Shown here piece by piece: positions 1 to 8,363 of a stretch of DNA of 64,000 nt. A program made the position numbers and the translations under genes. The notes under the pieces are model-generated. The model saw nothing but the letters and a program-made list of their open reading frames with translations, was not told where the DNA came from and ran no database searches. Each line of letters begins with the position of its first letter. The stretch's first letter is position 1. This stretch comes from Vicinamibacterales bacterium (lineage in GTDB: Bacteria > Acidobacteriota > Vicinamibacteria > Vicinamibacterales > 2-12-FULL-66-21): NCBI GenBank assembly GCA_036496585.1, contig DASXLB010000056.1, forward strand, positions 1 to 64,000, written 5' to 3'.

Positions 1-62
1 TCAAACCCGAGTGGTCGCGCCGTGGCCCAGATCGGCCCTCATCGCTCAACCGAACATAGCCA

Positions 63-2618
63 GTGATAGTGTTTCCCACAGTAATGCCCCTCCGCCAGTG
101 GGTACGCGGCATCATGTGCCGGTCAGCTGAAGACCGCGGGCAAGCTCGTGGGAAGAGAGAGCTGCGCCACGAACTCGACGTGCTCGCGCAGGACCTCCGC
201 TACAACGTCCGGGTCATTCGGCGCGCGGGTCCCCTGTCGATCGCCGTCGTGCTGACTCTCATCGTGGGGCTGGGCATCAACTCGATTGCCTTTTCCCTAT
301 TCAACGGTTTGCTGTTCCGTCCGTGGGCAACGCGCGATCCCGATAGCTTCGTGCATGTCTACGCGCGGCCGTCCGGATCGGCGCGTCCCGCGTCGGATGG
401 CCCAGACACGATGGTCACCCTCGAGGACTTCACGGCAATCCGGTCCGACACGCGCACGTTGTCAGCCGTGACGGCGGAGCGGTGGGCGTCGTTCAGGCTC
501 GGCGAGGGCGACGGCGACGGTATTTCGTTACGGGGCGTGTTCGTATCGTGCAATTTCCTTTCGGCGCATCTCGGACCGATGCAGCTCGGGCGCGGGCTGC
601 TCGACAGCGACTGTTCGGGGTCTGGCCGGGAGCCGGTCGTCGTGGTGACGAAACGGGGCTGGAATCGGTATTTCGCCTCCGATCCCAACATCATTGGGCG
701 CACGCTGCGGCTGAATGACAATCTGCTCACGGTCGTTGGCGTCGCACCGGACGATGCGGTCGGCGGTCCGATCGCGGCGATGCTGTACGTCCCGTATACG
801 ATGCAGCCCGTCCTGTATGGCCCGACTGACTATTTTCGCGAGCCGGCGGGGCTGCATGCGTGGCTGAACCTTGCTGGGCGACTGGCGCCCGGGCACACGA
901 TCAGCCAGGCAGGAGCTGAGCTGGCCGTCATCGCGCGATCGCTTGATCGTCTTCACCCCGGTCGAGCGACCGGCCTGCAAGTCACCGACGGCGCGATCAT
1001 CCACGAACCCAACACGGTTCGCACGATGCCGCTGCTGTTTGCCCTGTGTGTTGGCACCACCGTGCTGATCCTGTTGATGGTCTGCGCAAACGTCACGACG
1101 CTGCTCCTGGCTCGGGCAGTTGCCCGCCGACAGGAAATGGCCATCCGATTGGCGCTTGGCGGCAGCCGTTCGCGACTGCTGCGGCAGCTACTGACCGAGA
1201 CGATCGCGCTCGCCAGTTTCGCGGGGCTTGGCAGCATCGCGCTCGCCTGCTACGTGCCGCAGTACGTGGCAGAGCGGCTATCGCTCTTTCCGCTGCTGAA
1301 AGGATTCGCGCCAGACTGGCATGTCTTTGCCGGCACCCTCGGGCTCGCTCTACTGGCCGGGTGCGTTGCGGGTGTCTCGCCGGCGATGGAGACGCTGAGG
1401 GTCGATATCATCACGGCGTTGAGGGGCGCCGGAAGCGGCGGCGGTCCCGCAGTTAGCCCGACGCTCCGCGGAACGCTGATCGCCAACCAGCTTTCGATCA
1501 GCCTGGCGCTCCTCATCGTCATCGGGGTGATCGTGCGGACGCAGGATCGGCTCGTCCATACCACGCTCGACTACGACGCCAACGCGACGATCGTCACCAC
1601 AGTCGACTTGTCGCACTCCGGCTACTCTGGCCCCTTGGCGCGCGCGTTCTACGACCGGCTGGTGCCCAGTCTCCAGGCGTTACCGAGCGTCCGCGCGGTG
1701 GCCCTCGCCAGCCCGCCTCCGTTTAGCGGCATGCCGCGGACGTCCTTTTCACTGGACACGGCCCCCGGCCGTACGCTCGTCGCCTCCTTCCGCTGCGTCA
1801 CGCCGGAATACTTCGCGGTGACGGGCGTACACGTGCTGGCGGGACGTCTGTTCTCCGACCTCCAGGCACGAACACCGGCGCAGGTCATGCCGATCGTCGT
1901 TTCGGACTCGTTTGCGCGGACCTTCTTTCGAGGTGTCGAGGCTGTTGGCGGACGTATCCGCTTCGGCAACGACGACCTGGCCCAGATTGTCGCCGTCGTC
2001 CGGGACACGTCGAGCCTACGGCCGACCGAGCCCGACGAGCCAATGATCTATCAGCCGATCTACAGCGCCGAACTCACGAGCCTCGCGCCGGTGCTTAGGG
2101 TTGACGGGGACCCGCGGCCGGTGATGCAAGGCATTCGCGCGGAGGTGCTGAGGCTCGATCAGAAGTCGTCCGCGCGTCCGGAGACGGTCGCCATGATAAT
2201 CGCGGGCGCCGCCGGCCGATACGACGCGGTGATCGACGTCATCGCAATTCCGGCAATGCTGGCACTTTTCCTCTCGGTGATTGGCATCTACGGCCTGACG
2301 GCGTTCGCCGCCGCCCAGCGGACGCACGAGATGGGCGTGCGCGTCGCGCTCGGCGCAAGCCGGCGCGACATCGTCGTCCTGTTCTTCTGGTCGTTGCGCT
2401 GGCCGTTCGTGTTCGGGGTGGCTGGCGGATGCGTGTGCGCGGGCATTTGCGTCGCGATCCTGAGATCGGTCAACGTCTTGGCGAACGGTTCTTCGCTCGA
2501 GCCGTCTGCGTACGGCCTGTCGATCGTCGTGCTGCTGTTCACCGCAAGTGTCGCCACGCTGCTACCCGCAATTCGCGCGGCCCGCGGTGAACCATGGTCG
2601 AGCTTGCGAGACCATTAA
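63..2618 (+). CDS. ADOP-type ABC transporter permease (MacB/FtsX duplicated)
   Basis: Inner-membrane permease of the MacB/FtsX type in the duplicated orphan form common in Acidobacteriota, 851 aa. A first membrane helix lies near residues 59-80. A MacB-type periplasmic domain follows, then an FtsX helix block from about residue 322 with the cytoplasmic motif RRQEMAIRLALGGSR. The whole plan repeats, and the second FtsX block carries the matching EMGVRVALGASR near residue 765. The usual N-terminal prefix domain is reduced to about 50 residues. GTG 63 opens the frame and ATG 84 is an equally good start. No ATPase is adjacent, and the substrate (lipid, peptide or drug efflux) cannot be told from sequence. 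Confidence 0.9.
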   Translation: MIVFPTVMPLRQWVRGIMCRSAEDRGQARGKRELRHELDVLAQDLRYNVRVIRRAGPLSIAVVLTLIVGLGINSIAFSLFNGLLFRPWATRDPDSFVHVYARPSGSARPASDGPDTMVTLEDFTAIRSDTRTLSAVTAERWASFRLGEGDGDGISLRGVFVSCNFLSAHLGPMQLGRGLLDSDCSGSGREPVVVVTKRGWNRYFASDPNIIGRTLRLNDNLLTVVGVAPDDAVGGPIAAMLYVPYTMQPVLYGPTDYFREPAGLHAWLNLAGRLAPGHTISQAGAELAVIARSLDRLHPGRATGLQVTDGAIIHEPNTVRTMPLLFALCVGTTVLILLMVCANVTTLLLARAVARRQEMAIRLALGGSRSRLLRQLLTETIALASFAGLGSIALACYVPQYVAERLSLFPLLKGFAPDWHVFAGTLGLALLAGCVAGVSPAMETLRVDIITALRGAGSGGGPAVSPTLRGTLIANQLSISLALLIVIGVIVRTQDRLVHTTLDYDANATIVTTVDLSHSGYSGPLARAFYDRLVPSLQALPSVRAVALASPPPFSGMPRTSFSLDTAPGRTLVASFRCVTPEYFAVTGVHVLAGRLFSDLQARTPAQVMPIVVSDSFARTFFRGVEAVGGRIRFGNDDLAQIVAVVRDTSSLRPTEPDEPMIYQPIYSAELTSLAPVLRVDGDPRPVMQGIRAEVLRLDQKSSARPETVAMIIAGAAGRYDAVIDVIAIPAMLALFLSVIGIYGLTAFAAAQRTHEMGVRVALGASRRDIVVLFFWSLRWPFVFGVAGGCVCAGICVAILRSVNVLANGSSLEPSAYGLSIVVLLFTASVATLLPAIRAARGEPWSSLRDH

Positions 2619-2736
2619 AACATCGCAGGCGTCCGTCGCGGGCGTAGGCGGACTGCCACAGCCTCGGCTGCATGACCAGCTCACGAGGTCTCGCAGTGAG
2701 TGAGACAGTGGCAGACGTCGCGGGAAGTGCCACAGC

Positions 2737-2766
2737 GGTGCACTTTGGTGCAACGTGGTGTAAAAT
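2737..2766 (+). promoter_or_regulatory. Three GGTGCA-type repeats at 10-bp period plus TAAAAT -10
   Basis: GGTGCA occurs at 2737-2742 and 2747-2752, and GGTGTA at 2757-2762, exactly one helical turn apart. The last copy overlaps a -10-like TAAAAT at 2761-2766. The ATG at 2773 follows 6 nt later with no Shine-Dalgarno sequence, so the transcript is probably leaderless. Ribbon-helix-helix repressors commonly bind arrays of short direct repeats on one face of the helix, so autoregulation by the next gene is the natural inference. Confidence 0.6.
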
Positions 2767-2772
2767 GATGTT

Positions 2773-3030
2773 ATGGCTATCGTCGAAAAACGCGTCAGGC
2801 AGAGCGTCACGCTGCCGGCGCGCGTCGTCCGTCGGGTGAAATCGCTGGCAAAAACCAACGGCACAAGCGCCAACCGCATCATCGTCGAACTCATCGAGTC
2901 CGGTATCGAAGCCCGGCACCAGGAAAGGAAACGCTTCATCGACTTGGCGGACCGTTTGGCACGTTCACGCGATCCGGAAGAGCAGAGCCGCCTCAAGGAA
3001 GAACTCGCCGTCATGACCTTTGGCGAGTGA
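2773..3030 (+). CDS. Ribbon-helix-helix (Arc/CopG-like) DNA-binding protein
   Basis: An 85-aa protein whose first 50 residues fit the ribbon-helix-helix fold: a beta strand with RQSVTLPARVVRRV, then two helices with SANRIIVELIESGI. The remainder is a charged helix suited to dimer or partner contacts. Such proteins act as repressors and often as antitoxins. Its stop TGA shares a base with the ATG of the next small frame (ATGA at 3030), so the two were translationally coupled. The exact family and any partner toxin are not established. Confidence 0.7.
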   Translation: MAIVEKRVRQSVTLPARVVRRVKSLAKTNGTSANRIIVELIESGIEARHQERKRFIDLADRLARSRDPEEQSRLKEELAVMTFGE

Positions 3031-3270
3031 TGCCCCGGATCCAGTGGAGCGGTACCTCCGGCGCTCCGCGACCATCTTTTTGAACGACTCCGTGAGCGCA
3101 AGATCACCGCAGAAGACCTCTATCAGCTGAAGCTGTGGAGAGAATCGAATCCGGACGCCCCGGACGGAGCCTGGTACAAGGACTTCGGCTCATTCAAGAT
3201 CTGTCGCGAAGGAAGATTTCCCAAGACGTTCTTGCTGGCGAGCCACGCTGCCAAGGGGCAGGAACTCTGA
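3030..3270 (+). pseudogene. Small coupled protein disrupted by a 1-nt frameshift
   Basis: The frame opens at ATG 3030 (MPRIQWS) and stops after 17 codons. Treating G 3051 as an extra base continues it as VPPALRDHLFERLRER and on to a TGA at 3268-3270, giving about 79 residues. The continuing frame has protein-like composition, with aromatic and charged patterns such as WYKDFGSFKIC and FPKTFLL. It contains no usable start of its own, so the one-base defect separates start from body. It may be a genuine pseudogene or a sequencing error. I do not recognise a named family; its position after the RHH gene suggests a functional pair. Confidence 0.55.
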
Positions 3271-3455
3271 GGTAGCTGAACGGTCATAACCCAGTCATTC
3301 CAAGGCCGAATGCTGGCGCTTATGAAGTGACATGAATCGTCGAATCGCACTTCACTGAAGGCGTCGAACTGTCGTCGCGTGTGTCGTGTTGCCGCGCCGA
3401 TCCCCGCCAACACAGCTGCCACGGCAAAGCGTGTGAACACGCGTGTCGGAGAGCG

Positions 3456-3744
3456 GTTGTCGTCCGCGTGCGCCGCGCTGCGCGACGAGCCGGGCTCGAC
3501 AACACCGGCCCGCACATTCTCCGACACACGTTCTGTTCGCACCTCTCCATGCGCGGAGCACCGGCGCGAGCAATTCAAGAGCTCGCCGGCCATCGAGATT
3601 TGATGACCACACCAGCGCTACATGCATCTCAGCGCGGCGGCTCTCGATCAGGCGATTCGCTTGCTGGAAGCCCCGAGGGCGACGCGCATGGCTGGAGACA
3701 TTCTGGAGACGGGGCAGGTCGGTGAGACGAACTCGAACCGATAG
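3456..3744 (+). pseudogene. Tyrosine recombinase C-terminal remnant, frameshifted
   Basis: The translation shows the catalytic end of a phage-type integrase: HILRHTFCSHL (HxxR box) and ELAGHRDLMTT. The reading frame then shifts by one near 3610 into RYMHLSAAALDQAIRLLEAP, which supplies the Tyr nucleophile. The core domain carrying the first catalytic Arg, and the whole N-terminal arm-binding part, are absent. The remnant lies 11 bp from the 3' end of tRNA-Leu, a classic integration site. It is therefore likely the relic of an integrated element. No intact element or direct repeat was recognised around it. Confidence 0.7.
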
Positions 3745-3755
3745 AAGCAGTTAGT

Positions 3756-3842
3756 TGGTGCGGAAGAAAGGATTTGAACCTTCACTGCCTTGCGGCAACA
3801 AGCTCCTGAGGCTTGCGCGTCTGCCAGTTCCGCCACTTCCGC
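3756..3842 (-). tRNA. tRNA-Leu(CAG)
   Basis: The minus strand folds as an 87-nt class II tRNA. The acceptor arm is GCGGAAG/CTTCCGC, followed by A73 and an encoded CCA. The anticodon stem is CAAGC/GCTTG with loop CTCAGGA (anticodon CAG). A long variable arm and a T loop reading GGTTCAAATCC complete it. A TAGAAT hexamer 32 nt upstream on the minus strand (3874-3879) may be its -10 element. The integrase remnant abuts the 3' end. Confidence 0.95.
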
Positions 3843-3942
3843 ACGAAGGGGGCACGACCGTCTGGAATCACCAATTCTAGCCGATCAGCGGGCGCGAGTC
3901 GAGCACCGCCGGCCGAATCGGATCCGGCAGCGTCTTAGCCGC

Positions 3943-4677
3943 ATGGACCGCCGCGCGTGGACAGGGCCAGGCCTTTCCGTGTTCCTGCACCTCGCGCTGC
4001 TGGGGATCCTGGTTTACGCCGCGCTGGACGCGTCGCGCCTCGCGGCGACCGCCGTCGACGCGTCGATACCGGCGCGCATCGTCTATAGAGTGGCCGCCGG
4101 CTCACGTGTCGGCGGCGACGGGGATCCGACCCCGACGATGCCCCGGCGCGCGCCGCTGCGTAGAGCGACGCCGATCGCTTTGGTGCCGCCGCCCACACTC
4201 ACGCCCACCGATCCGCCGCCGGTCGCGCCGGTGCCGGCCATCGTCGAAGAGAGCGTCGCTGTGCTGCCCGGCGCGCCGACGCCGATCGACGGCGCGGCGC
4301 CCGGCAAGGGTGCCGGCCCGGATGGCCGCGGCGGCCGCGGCGACGGCATCGGGCCCGGCGACGGACCTGGCGCCGGCGACGTGTTCACGCCGGGCGTCGG
4401 AGGAGTGAGCGATCCGATCCTGGTGCGCGAAGTGCGGCCCAACTACACCGTCGATGCGATGCGCGCCAAGATTCAGGGGGTAGTCATCATGGACATCGTG
4501 GTCCGCGCCGACGGCACCGTCGAGGCGAGCCGCATCCGCATCACCCGGTCGCTCGATCCCGGTCTCGACCGCGAGGCGATCGCCGCCGTGCGTCAGTGGC
4601 GGTTCCGGCCAAGCCGCCTGCTCGCGCAACCGGTCGCGTCGCGGGTGATCGTCGAGCTTGCCTTCACGCTTCGCTAG
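3943..4677 (+). CDS. TonB-family energy-transducing protein
   Basis: A 244-aa protein with a short cytoplasmic tip, one membrane helix near residues 10-31, a proline-rich then glycine-rich periplasmic linker to about 155, and a C-terminal TonB domain. That domain contains MRAKIQGVVIMDIVV, DREAIAAVRQWRFRPS and a hydrophobic end. It would couple inner-membrane energy to outer-membrane transport. ATG 3943 was chosen because upstream in-frame starts would run through the tRNA and because the membrane anchor follows at once. No ExbB/ExbD or receptor lies nearby. Confidence 0.85.
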   Translation: MDRRAWTGPGLSVFLHLALLGILVYAALDASRLAATAVDASIPARIVYRVAAGSRVGGDGDPTPTMPRRAPLRRATPIALVPPPTLTPTDPPPVAPVPAIVEESVAVLPGAPTPIDGAAPGKGAGPDGRGGRGDGIGPGDGPGAGDVFTPGVGGVSDPILVREVRPNYTVDAMRAKIQGVVIMDIVVRADGTVEASRIRITRSLDPGLDREAIAAVRQWRFRPSRLLAQPVASRVIVELAFTLR

Positions 4678-4735
4678 CGTCCAATGCCACCGCGGCGCTC
4701 CCGCCGGCGCGGCGGCCGTGCTATAACCTGCGCCC

Positions 4736-5038
4736 ATGCTGGTCGTCCTCTTTCGATCCAGGCTCGTGCCGGAGCCAGATGGCTACGCCGAAATGGCGCA
4801 GGAGATGTTCGAGACGGCGCGATCGATGCCCGGCTTCGTCGACGTGAAGGCGTTCACCGCGGCCGACGGCGAGCGGTTGACGCTCGTCTGGTGGCAGGAC
4901 GAGGAGACGCTGCGCGCCTGGCGGCTGCACGCGCGACATCTCGTCGCGCAGAAGACCGGACGCGAGCGCTGGTACCAGCACTACACGCTCGAAGTCGCCG
5001 AGATCGTCCGCAGCAAGCAGTTTTCGCGGCCCGCCTGA
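4736..5038 (+). CDS. Antibiotic-biosynthesis monooxygenase (ABM) domain protein
   Basis: A single-domain 100-aa ferredoxin-like protein of the ABM/EthD type: an N-terminal strand (MLVVLFRSRLVP), a helix with MAQEMFETARSMPGF, strands around LTLVWWQDEETLRAW and a closing strand. Such proteins form dimers and act as small oxygenases, haem-degrading enzymes or stress proteins; the substrate is unknown here. A TATAAC hexamer at 4722-4727 sits 8 nt before the ATG, suggesting leaderless expression. The gene stands alone between the TonB gene and the membrane protein. Confidence 0.7.
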   Translation: MLVVLFRSRLVPEPDGYAEMAQEMFETARSMPGFVDVKAFTAADGERLTLVWWQDEETLRAWRLHARHLVAQKTGRERWYQHYTLEVAEIVRSKQFSRPA

Positions 5039-5093
5039 CCCCAGGCCGTCCCACTGCCGGTCCCAGGCGTCAGCGCGGTGTAGAGTCTGTCGC

Positions 5094-6005
5094 ATGCTTG
5101 CACGCGTCCTGGAGATCACGCCCACAGTCGCCGGCATGTGCGGCGCAGGCCTGGTCGTACTCGTCATCGGCCTGCTGGCCGCGAAGCACGAGGTCGCTCG
5201 CGCCAGCGGCCTCGATTCGATCGTCGCGCTGGCCAACGTCTGCGTCGCGGTGCCGCTGGCGGTCTTCGGCGCGCTGCACTTGTTCGGCGTGCGATTCGTC
5301 CTCCCGCTCGTACCCCGCTACATGCCGGGGCGTCTCTTCTGGGCGTACCTCGTCGGCGTGGCGCTGATGGCGGCATCCCTGAGCATCGCGACACGCGTGG
5401 CGGTGCGCTGGTCGGGGCTGCTGTTCGGCCTCACGATGTTCCTGTTCGTCGCGATGATCCACTTCCCGGGAGCGCTGCGGACGCCGCACGACCGGATTAT
5501 CTGGATGATCGTATTTCGCGAGATGTCGTTCGGCGGCGCCGGCTGGCTCCTCGCTGGCTGCGCCATGGCGGCGAGGCGCGAGCCCGGCTGGCGCGGCTTG
5601 ATTGCGGTCGGTCGTGTCTGCGCCATCGCGGCGCTGCTGGTGTTCGGCGTCGAGCACTTCCTTCATCCGCTGGGCATGCCAGGCGTTCCGCTCGCGAAGG
5701 AGATGCCGTCATGGGTTCCGGCGCGGCCCCTGATCGACTACGTGACCGGCGCTGCGCTCCTCGCCGCGGCGGCGAGCGTGTTGACGACGCGGACGCGCAC
5801 GGTGGCTGCCGCGGCCGGCGGCTGGCTCCTGCTCCTGCTCCTCGTCATCTACGTCCCCGTGATGATCGCCGCGCTGTCCAATCCGGGTGTCGGCGTCCAG
5901 CTCGAGGGCGTCAATTACTTCGCCGACACGCTGCTGTTCACCGGAGTCCTTCTCGCGCTGGCGCGCGCGGCAGGAGGCATCCTCGATCGCCCTACCAGTG
6001 GGTGA
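5094..6005 (+). CDS. DoxX-like multi-pass membrane protein with internal duplication
   Basis: A 303-aa protein with about eight hydrophobic helices. Two stretches resemble each other: one around FGALHLFGVRFVLPLVP followed by a helix, and one around FGVEHFLHPLGMPGVP followed by another. This indicates a tandem duplication of a DoxX-like four-helix unit. DoxX relatives are linked to quinone or redox functions, but the role here is unknown. TAGAGT at 5081-5086 lies 7 nt before the ATG. The 3' end overlaps the convergent enolase gene by 14 bp. Confidence 0.65.
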   Translation: MLARVLEITPTVAGMCGAGLVVLVIGLLAAKHEVARASGLDSIVALANVCVAVPLAVFGALHLFGVRFVLPLVPRYMPGRLFWAYLVGVALMAASLSIATRVAVRWSGLLFGLTMFLFVAMIHFPGALRTPHDRIIWMIVFREMSFGGAGWLLAGCAMAARREPGWRGLIAVGRVCAIAALLVFGVEHFLHPLGMPGVPLAKEMPSWVPARPLIDYVTGAALLAAAASVLTTRTRTVAAAAGGWLLLLLLVIYVPVMIAALSNPGVGVQLEGVNYFADTLLFTGVLLALARAAGGILDRPTSG

Positions 6006-7239
6006 GAGATCCGTCAGGCCGCCGGTAGAGATTCTTGCGCCCGGGCTCAGTCACTTCGCCGACGAGCGTCAGGCGCTCGAGATCGACCGTCACGCCGAGG
6101 CCGGGCCGCTGGTTGAAGTAGGCCTTGCCGTTCTTGAAATCGAGGCACTCCGGCAGATAGTCGATCGGGCGGCCGCCGTAGTTGTATTCGAGGAGGACCG
6201 GACCTGAGAATGTCGACAGGCAGTTGACCAGCGCCGCCGTCGCCACCGGGCCGGTGAAGTGCGGGACGATCCCGACGGCGTGCGTTTCGCAGAGCGAGGC
6301 GATCTTCATCAGCTCGGTGATGCCGCCCACGTTGGGCAGCGTGCAGCGGACGAAGTCGACGTCGTGGTTCTCGACCAGCCGGTTGAAGTCCCAGCGCAGG
6401 CCCCACTCCTCGCCGTGCGTGAGCGGCACCGTCGTCTGCTGCCGAAGCTTGGGGATGTCCTGGAGCGCGTGCTCGTCGCGCACCGGGTCCTCGACGAAGA
6501 AGGGGTCGTAGGCCTCGATTGCCTTGCAGAGACGGAGGGCGTCGTTCAGCTCGAAGCGCTGGTGGAAGTCGATGCACCAGTTGCCGTCCGGTCCGACGCC
6601 GTCGCGCACGTCACGGCATTCCTGCGCGGCGCGCTGCACGAACGCGCGCGTGTCGTAGACGTCGCCGGGGGGGACGTCGACCGGCGTCATCCGGAACGCG
6701 CGATAGCCGGCTTCCATCGTCGCGCGCGCGCGCTCCTTGAGACTCAGACGCGCGCCGGATGGTGTGTCCGGCGGCACGGCGCCGCCTGTCGCGTAGCACT
6801 CGCAGTAGTTGCGCGCCGGTCCGCCGAGCAGTTGATGCACCGGTACTCCCAGCGCCTTGCCCTTGATGTCCCAGAGCGCCAGATCGAGGGCGCCGAGCGC
6901 GTGCGCCTTCTCGCGGCCTGGCGGATAGAACCAGGCGATGTAGGCTTCCTGCCAGATCGACTCGGTGTTGAAGGGATTCTGGCCGATCAGCGTGCCGGCG
7001 ACCTGCTCGAGCGTATCCTTCGATCCGCCTTCGCCGATCCCGGTGAGACCGGCGTCGGTTTCGACGGTGACGAGCATGTTGCTCTGATTGAAGAGTGGAT
7101 TGAAGCCGGGCGGGCGGTAGATCCGGACGCGCGTGATCTTCGCCGTCGGCGGGTTGGTCGTCGATCGAGCCGGCAGCCGCGGCGCGAGGCCAAGCGCAGA
7201 CGCCGCACCGCCGGTCTTGAGGAACGTGCGCCGGTCCAT
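5992..7239 (-). CDS. Tat-exported enolase-superfamily (mandelate racemase/muconate lactonizing) enzyme
   Basis: 415 aa beginning MDRRTFLKTGG, a twin-arginine signal, so the enzyme probably acts outside the cytoplasm. The enolase N-terminal capping domain spans about 33-140 and the barrel follows. Metal ligands fit D224 (IDFH), E250 (VEDP) and E277 or E278 (HGEEW), with H327 in VPH. The KxK base pair typical of muconate enzymes is not present at the second strand (FRMTPVD). H226 may be the base instead, as in D-mannonate or D-galactonate dehydratases. A sugar-acid dehydratase is therefore likely, with substrate unproven. The start at 7239 places the signal peptide first. Confidence 0.8.
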   Translation of the reverse strand: MDRRTFLKTGGAASALGLAPRLPARSTTNPPTAKITRVRIYRPPGFNPLFNQSNMLVTVETDAGLTGIGEGGSKDTLEQVAGTLIGQNPFNTESIWQEAYIAWFYPPGREKAHALGALDLALWDIKGKALGVPVHQLLGGPARNYCECYATGGAVPPDTPSGARLSLKERARATMEAGYRAFRMTPVDVPPGDVYDTRAFVQRAAQECRDVRDGVGPDGNWCIDFHQRFELNDALRLCKAIEAYDPFFVEDPVRDEHALQDIPKLRQQTTVPLTHGEEWGLRWDFNRLVENHDVDFVRCTLPNVGGITELMKIASLCETHAVGIVPHFTGPVATAALVNCLSTFSGPVLLEYNYGGRPIDYLPECLDFKNGKAYFNQRPGLGVTVDLERLTLVGEVTEPGRKNLYRRPDGSLTHW

Positions 7240-7292
7240 GCGATCGGCTGCATCATGCCGCCCGGCGGGTGCCGCGTCAAGGGCGCCGCGCA

Positions 7293-7298
7293 TATAAT
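7293..7298 (+). promoter_or_regulatory. TATAAT -10 element of the corrinoid operon
   Basis: A perfect TATAAT lies 9 nt before ATG 7308 in the 68-bp gap between divergent genes. No convincing -35 and no Shine-Dalgarno site are visible. Transcription would begin at or a few bases before the start codon, which points to a leaderless message. No cobalamin riboswitch fits in this space. Confidence 0.6.
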
Positions 7299-7307
7299 GC
7301 TGGCTTC

Positions 7308-8357
7308 ATGACACCGGAGCAGTGGGACATCTTCAAGCGGGCGGCCCGGCGCGAAAAGCTCGACAAGGTGCCGATGGCCCTCATCGTCGACAGCCCGTGG
7401 ATTCCGGGATACCTCGGAATCAAGCACATGGACTACTACCTCGACCCGCGCCTGTGGTTCGACGCGAACCTCAAGATCATGCGCGAGTTCCCGGACGTGA
7501 TCATGGTGCCCTCCTGGTGGATGGAGTACGGCATGGCCGCCGAGCCGTCGGTGCTCGGCGCGAAGATCAAGTTCTGGCAGGACAACACGCCGAGTGAGTA
7601 CCACACGCTCTACCGGCTGGAAGACATCGACGAATTCCCCGAGTACGAAGTCGAGGCGGACGCCTTCGCCGCCATGACCCTGCACCGCATCGGCATGCAC
7701 CGGCAGGAGATCCTCGACCACGGCTACATCCTGCCGATGGTCACCTCGCGCGGGCCGCTGTGCACGGCCGGCTTCGTCCGCAGCACGACGAACCTGATGG
7801 TGGAGCTCGTCGAGAACCCGGACGGCTGCCACAAGCTGATCGACCTCTGCACGCGCGTCATCATCGACTGGCTCAAGGCGCAGCACAAGGTGATGGGCGA
7901 CACCGTCGAAGGCATCTTCATCCTCGACGACATCGTCGGCTTCATCAACGAAGATCACTACATGGAGTTCGCGCATCCGTATCTGAAGCGGATCTGCGAT
8001 GCGTTCCCGAAGGACTGGGTGAAGCTCTATCACAACGACGCCGAAGTCGACGCCTGCCTGAACCATCTGCCCGACGCCGGCTTCAACGTGCTCAACTGGG
8101 GCAAGCAGAAGGACATCCGCGAAGTGAAGCAGCGCGTCGGCGATCGGATGTGCCTGATGGGCAACGTCAATCCGCTCGAGATCGCGGTGCGCGGCACGCC
8201 CGAGGAAGTCCGCGACGCCACCCTCGACGTGCTCGAGGGATCGGGCGGCGAAGGGATCATCCTTTCGGTGGGCGGCGGCGTGTCCCCCGGCATGCCTCGA
8301 GAGAACATCCTCGCGATGCTCGCGGCGCTCGCAGAGTTCAACACGAGCCGGGTGTAG
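7308..8357 (+). CDS. UroD-like corrinoid-dependent methyltransferase, thiolate zinc ligands missing
   Basis: A 349-aa uroporphyrinogen-decarboxylase-fold protein of the MtaA/CmuA/VanB group, which moves methyl groups to or from a corrinoid protein. The next gene encodes that corrinoid protein 6 bp downstream. In MtaA-like enzymes a His-x-Cys pair and a later Cys bind zinc. Here the corresponding places read HND (242-244) and GGG (322-324). The enzyme is therefore unlikely to activate a thiol. It more plausibly takes a methyl from an O-, N- or S-methyl donor and loads it on the corrinoid. The donor is unknown. It heads a coupled seven-gene operon. Confidence 0.8.
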   Translation: MTPEQWDIFKRAARREKLDKVPMALIVDSPWIPGYLGIKHMDYYLDPRLWFDANLKIMREFPDVIMVPSWWMEYGMAAEPSVLGAKIKFWQDNTPSEYHTLYRLEDIDEFPEYEVEADAFAAMTLHRIGMHRQEILDHGYILPMVTSRGPLCTAGFVRSTTNLMVELVENPDGCHKLIDLCTRVIIDWLKAQHKVMGDTVEGIFILDDIVGFINEDHYMEFAHPYLKRICDAFPKDWVKLYHNDAEVDACLNHLPDAGFNVLNWGKQKDIREVKQRVGDRMCLMGNVNPLEIAVRGTPEEVRDATLDVLEGSGGEGIILSVGGGVSPGMPRENILAMLAALAEFNTSRV

Positions 8358-8363
8358 GGGACC

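Noticed and set aside
3790-3942. Longer N-terminus for the TonB-like protein
   Set aside because: The 51 extra codons overlap the tRNA-Leu gene and have no protein-like pattern; the membrane anchor begins right after ATG 3943.
7240-7307. Cobalamin riboswitch before the corrinoid operon
   Set aside because: Only 68 bp separate the divergent starts, a TATAAT lies 9 nt from the ATG, and no B12-box-like sequence is visible.
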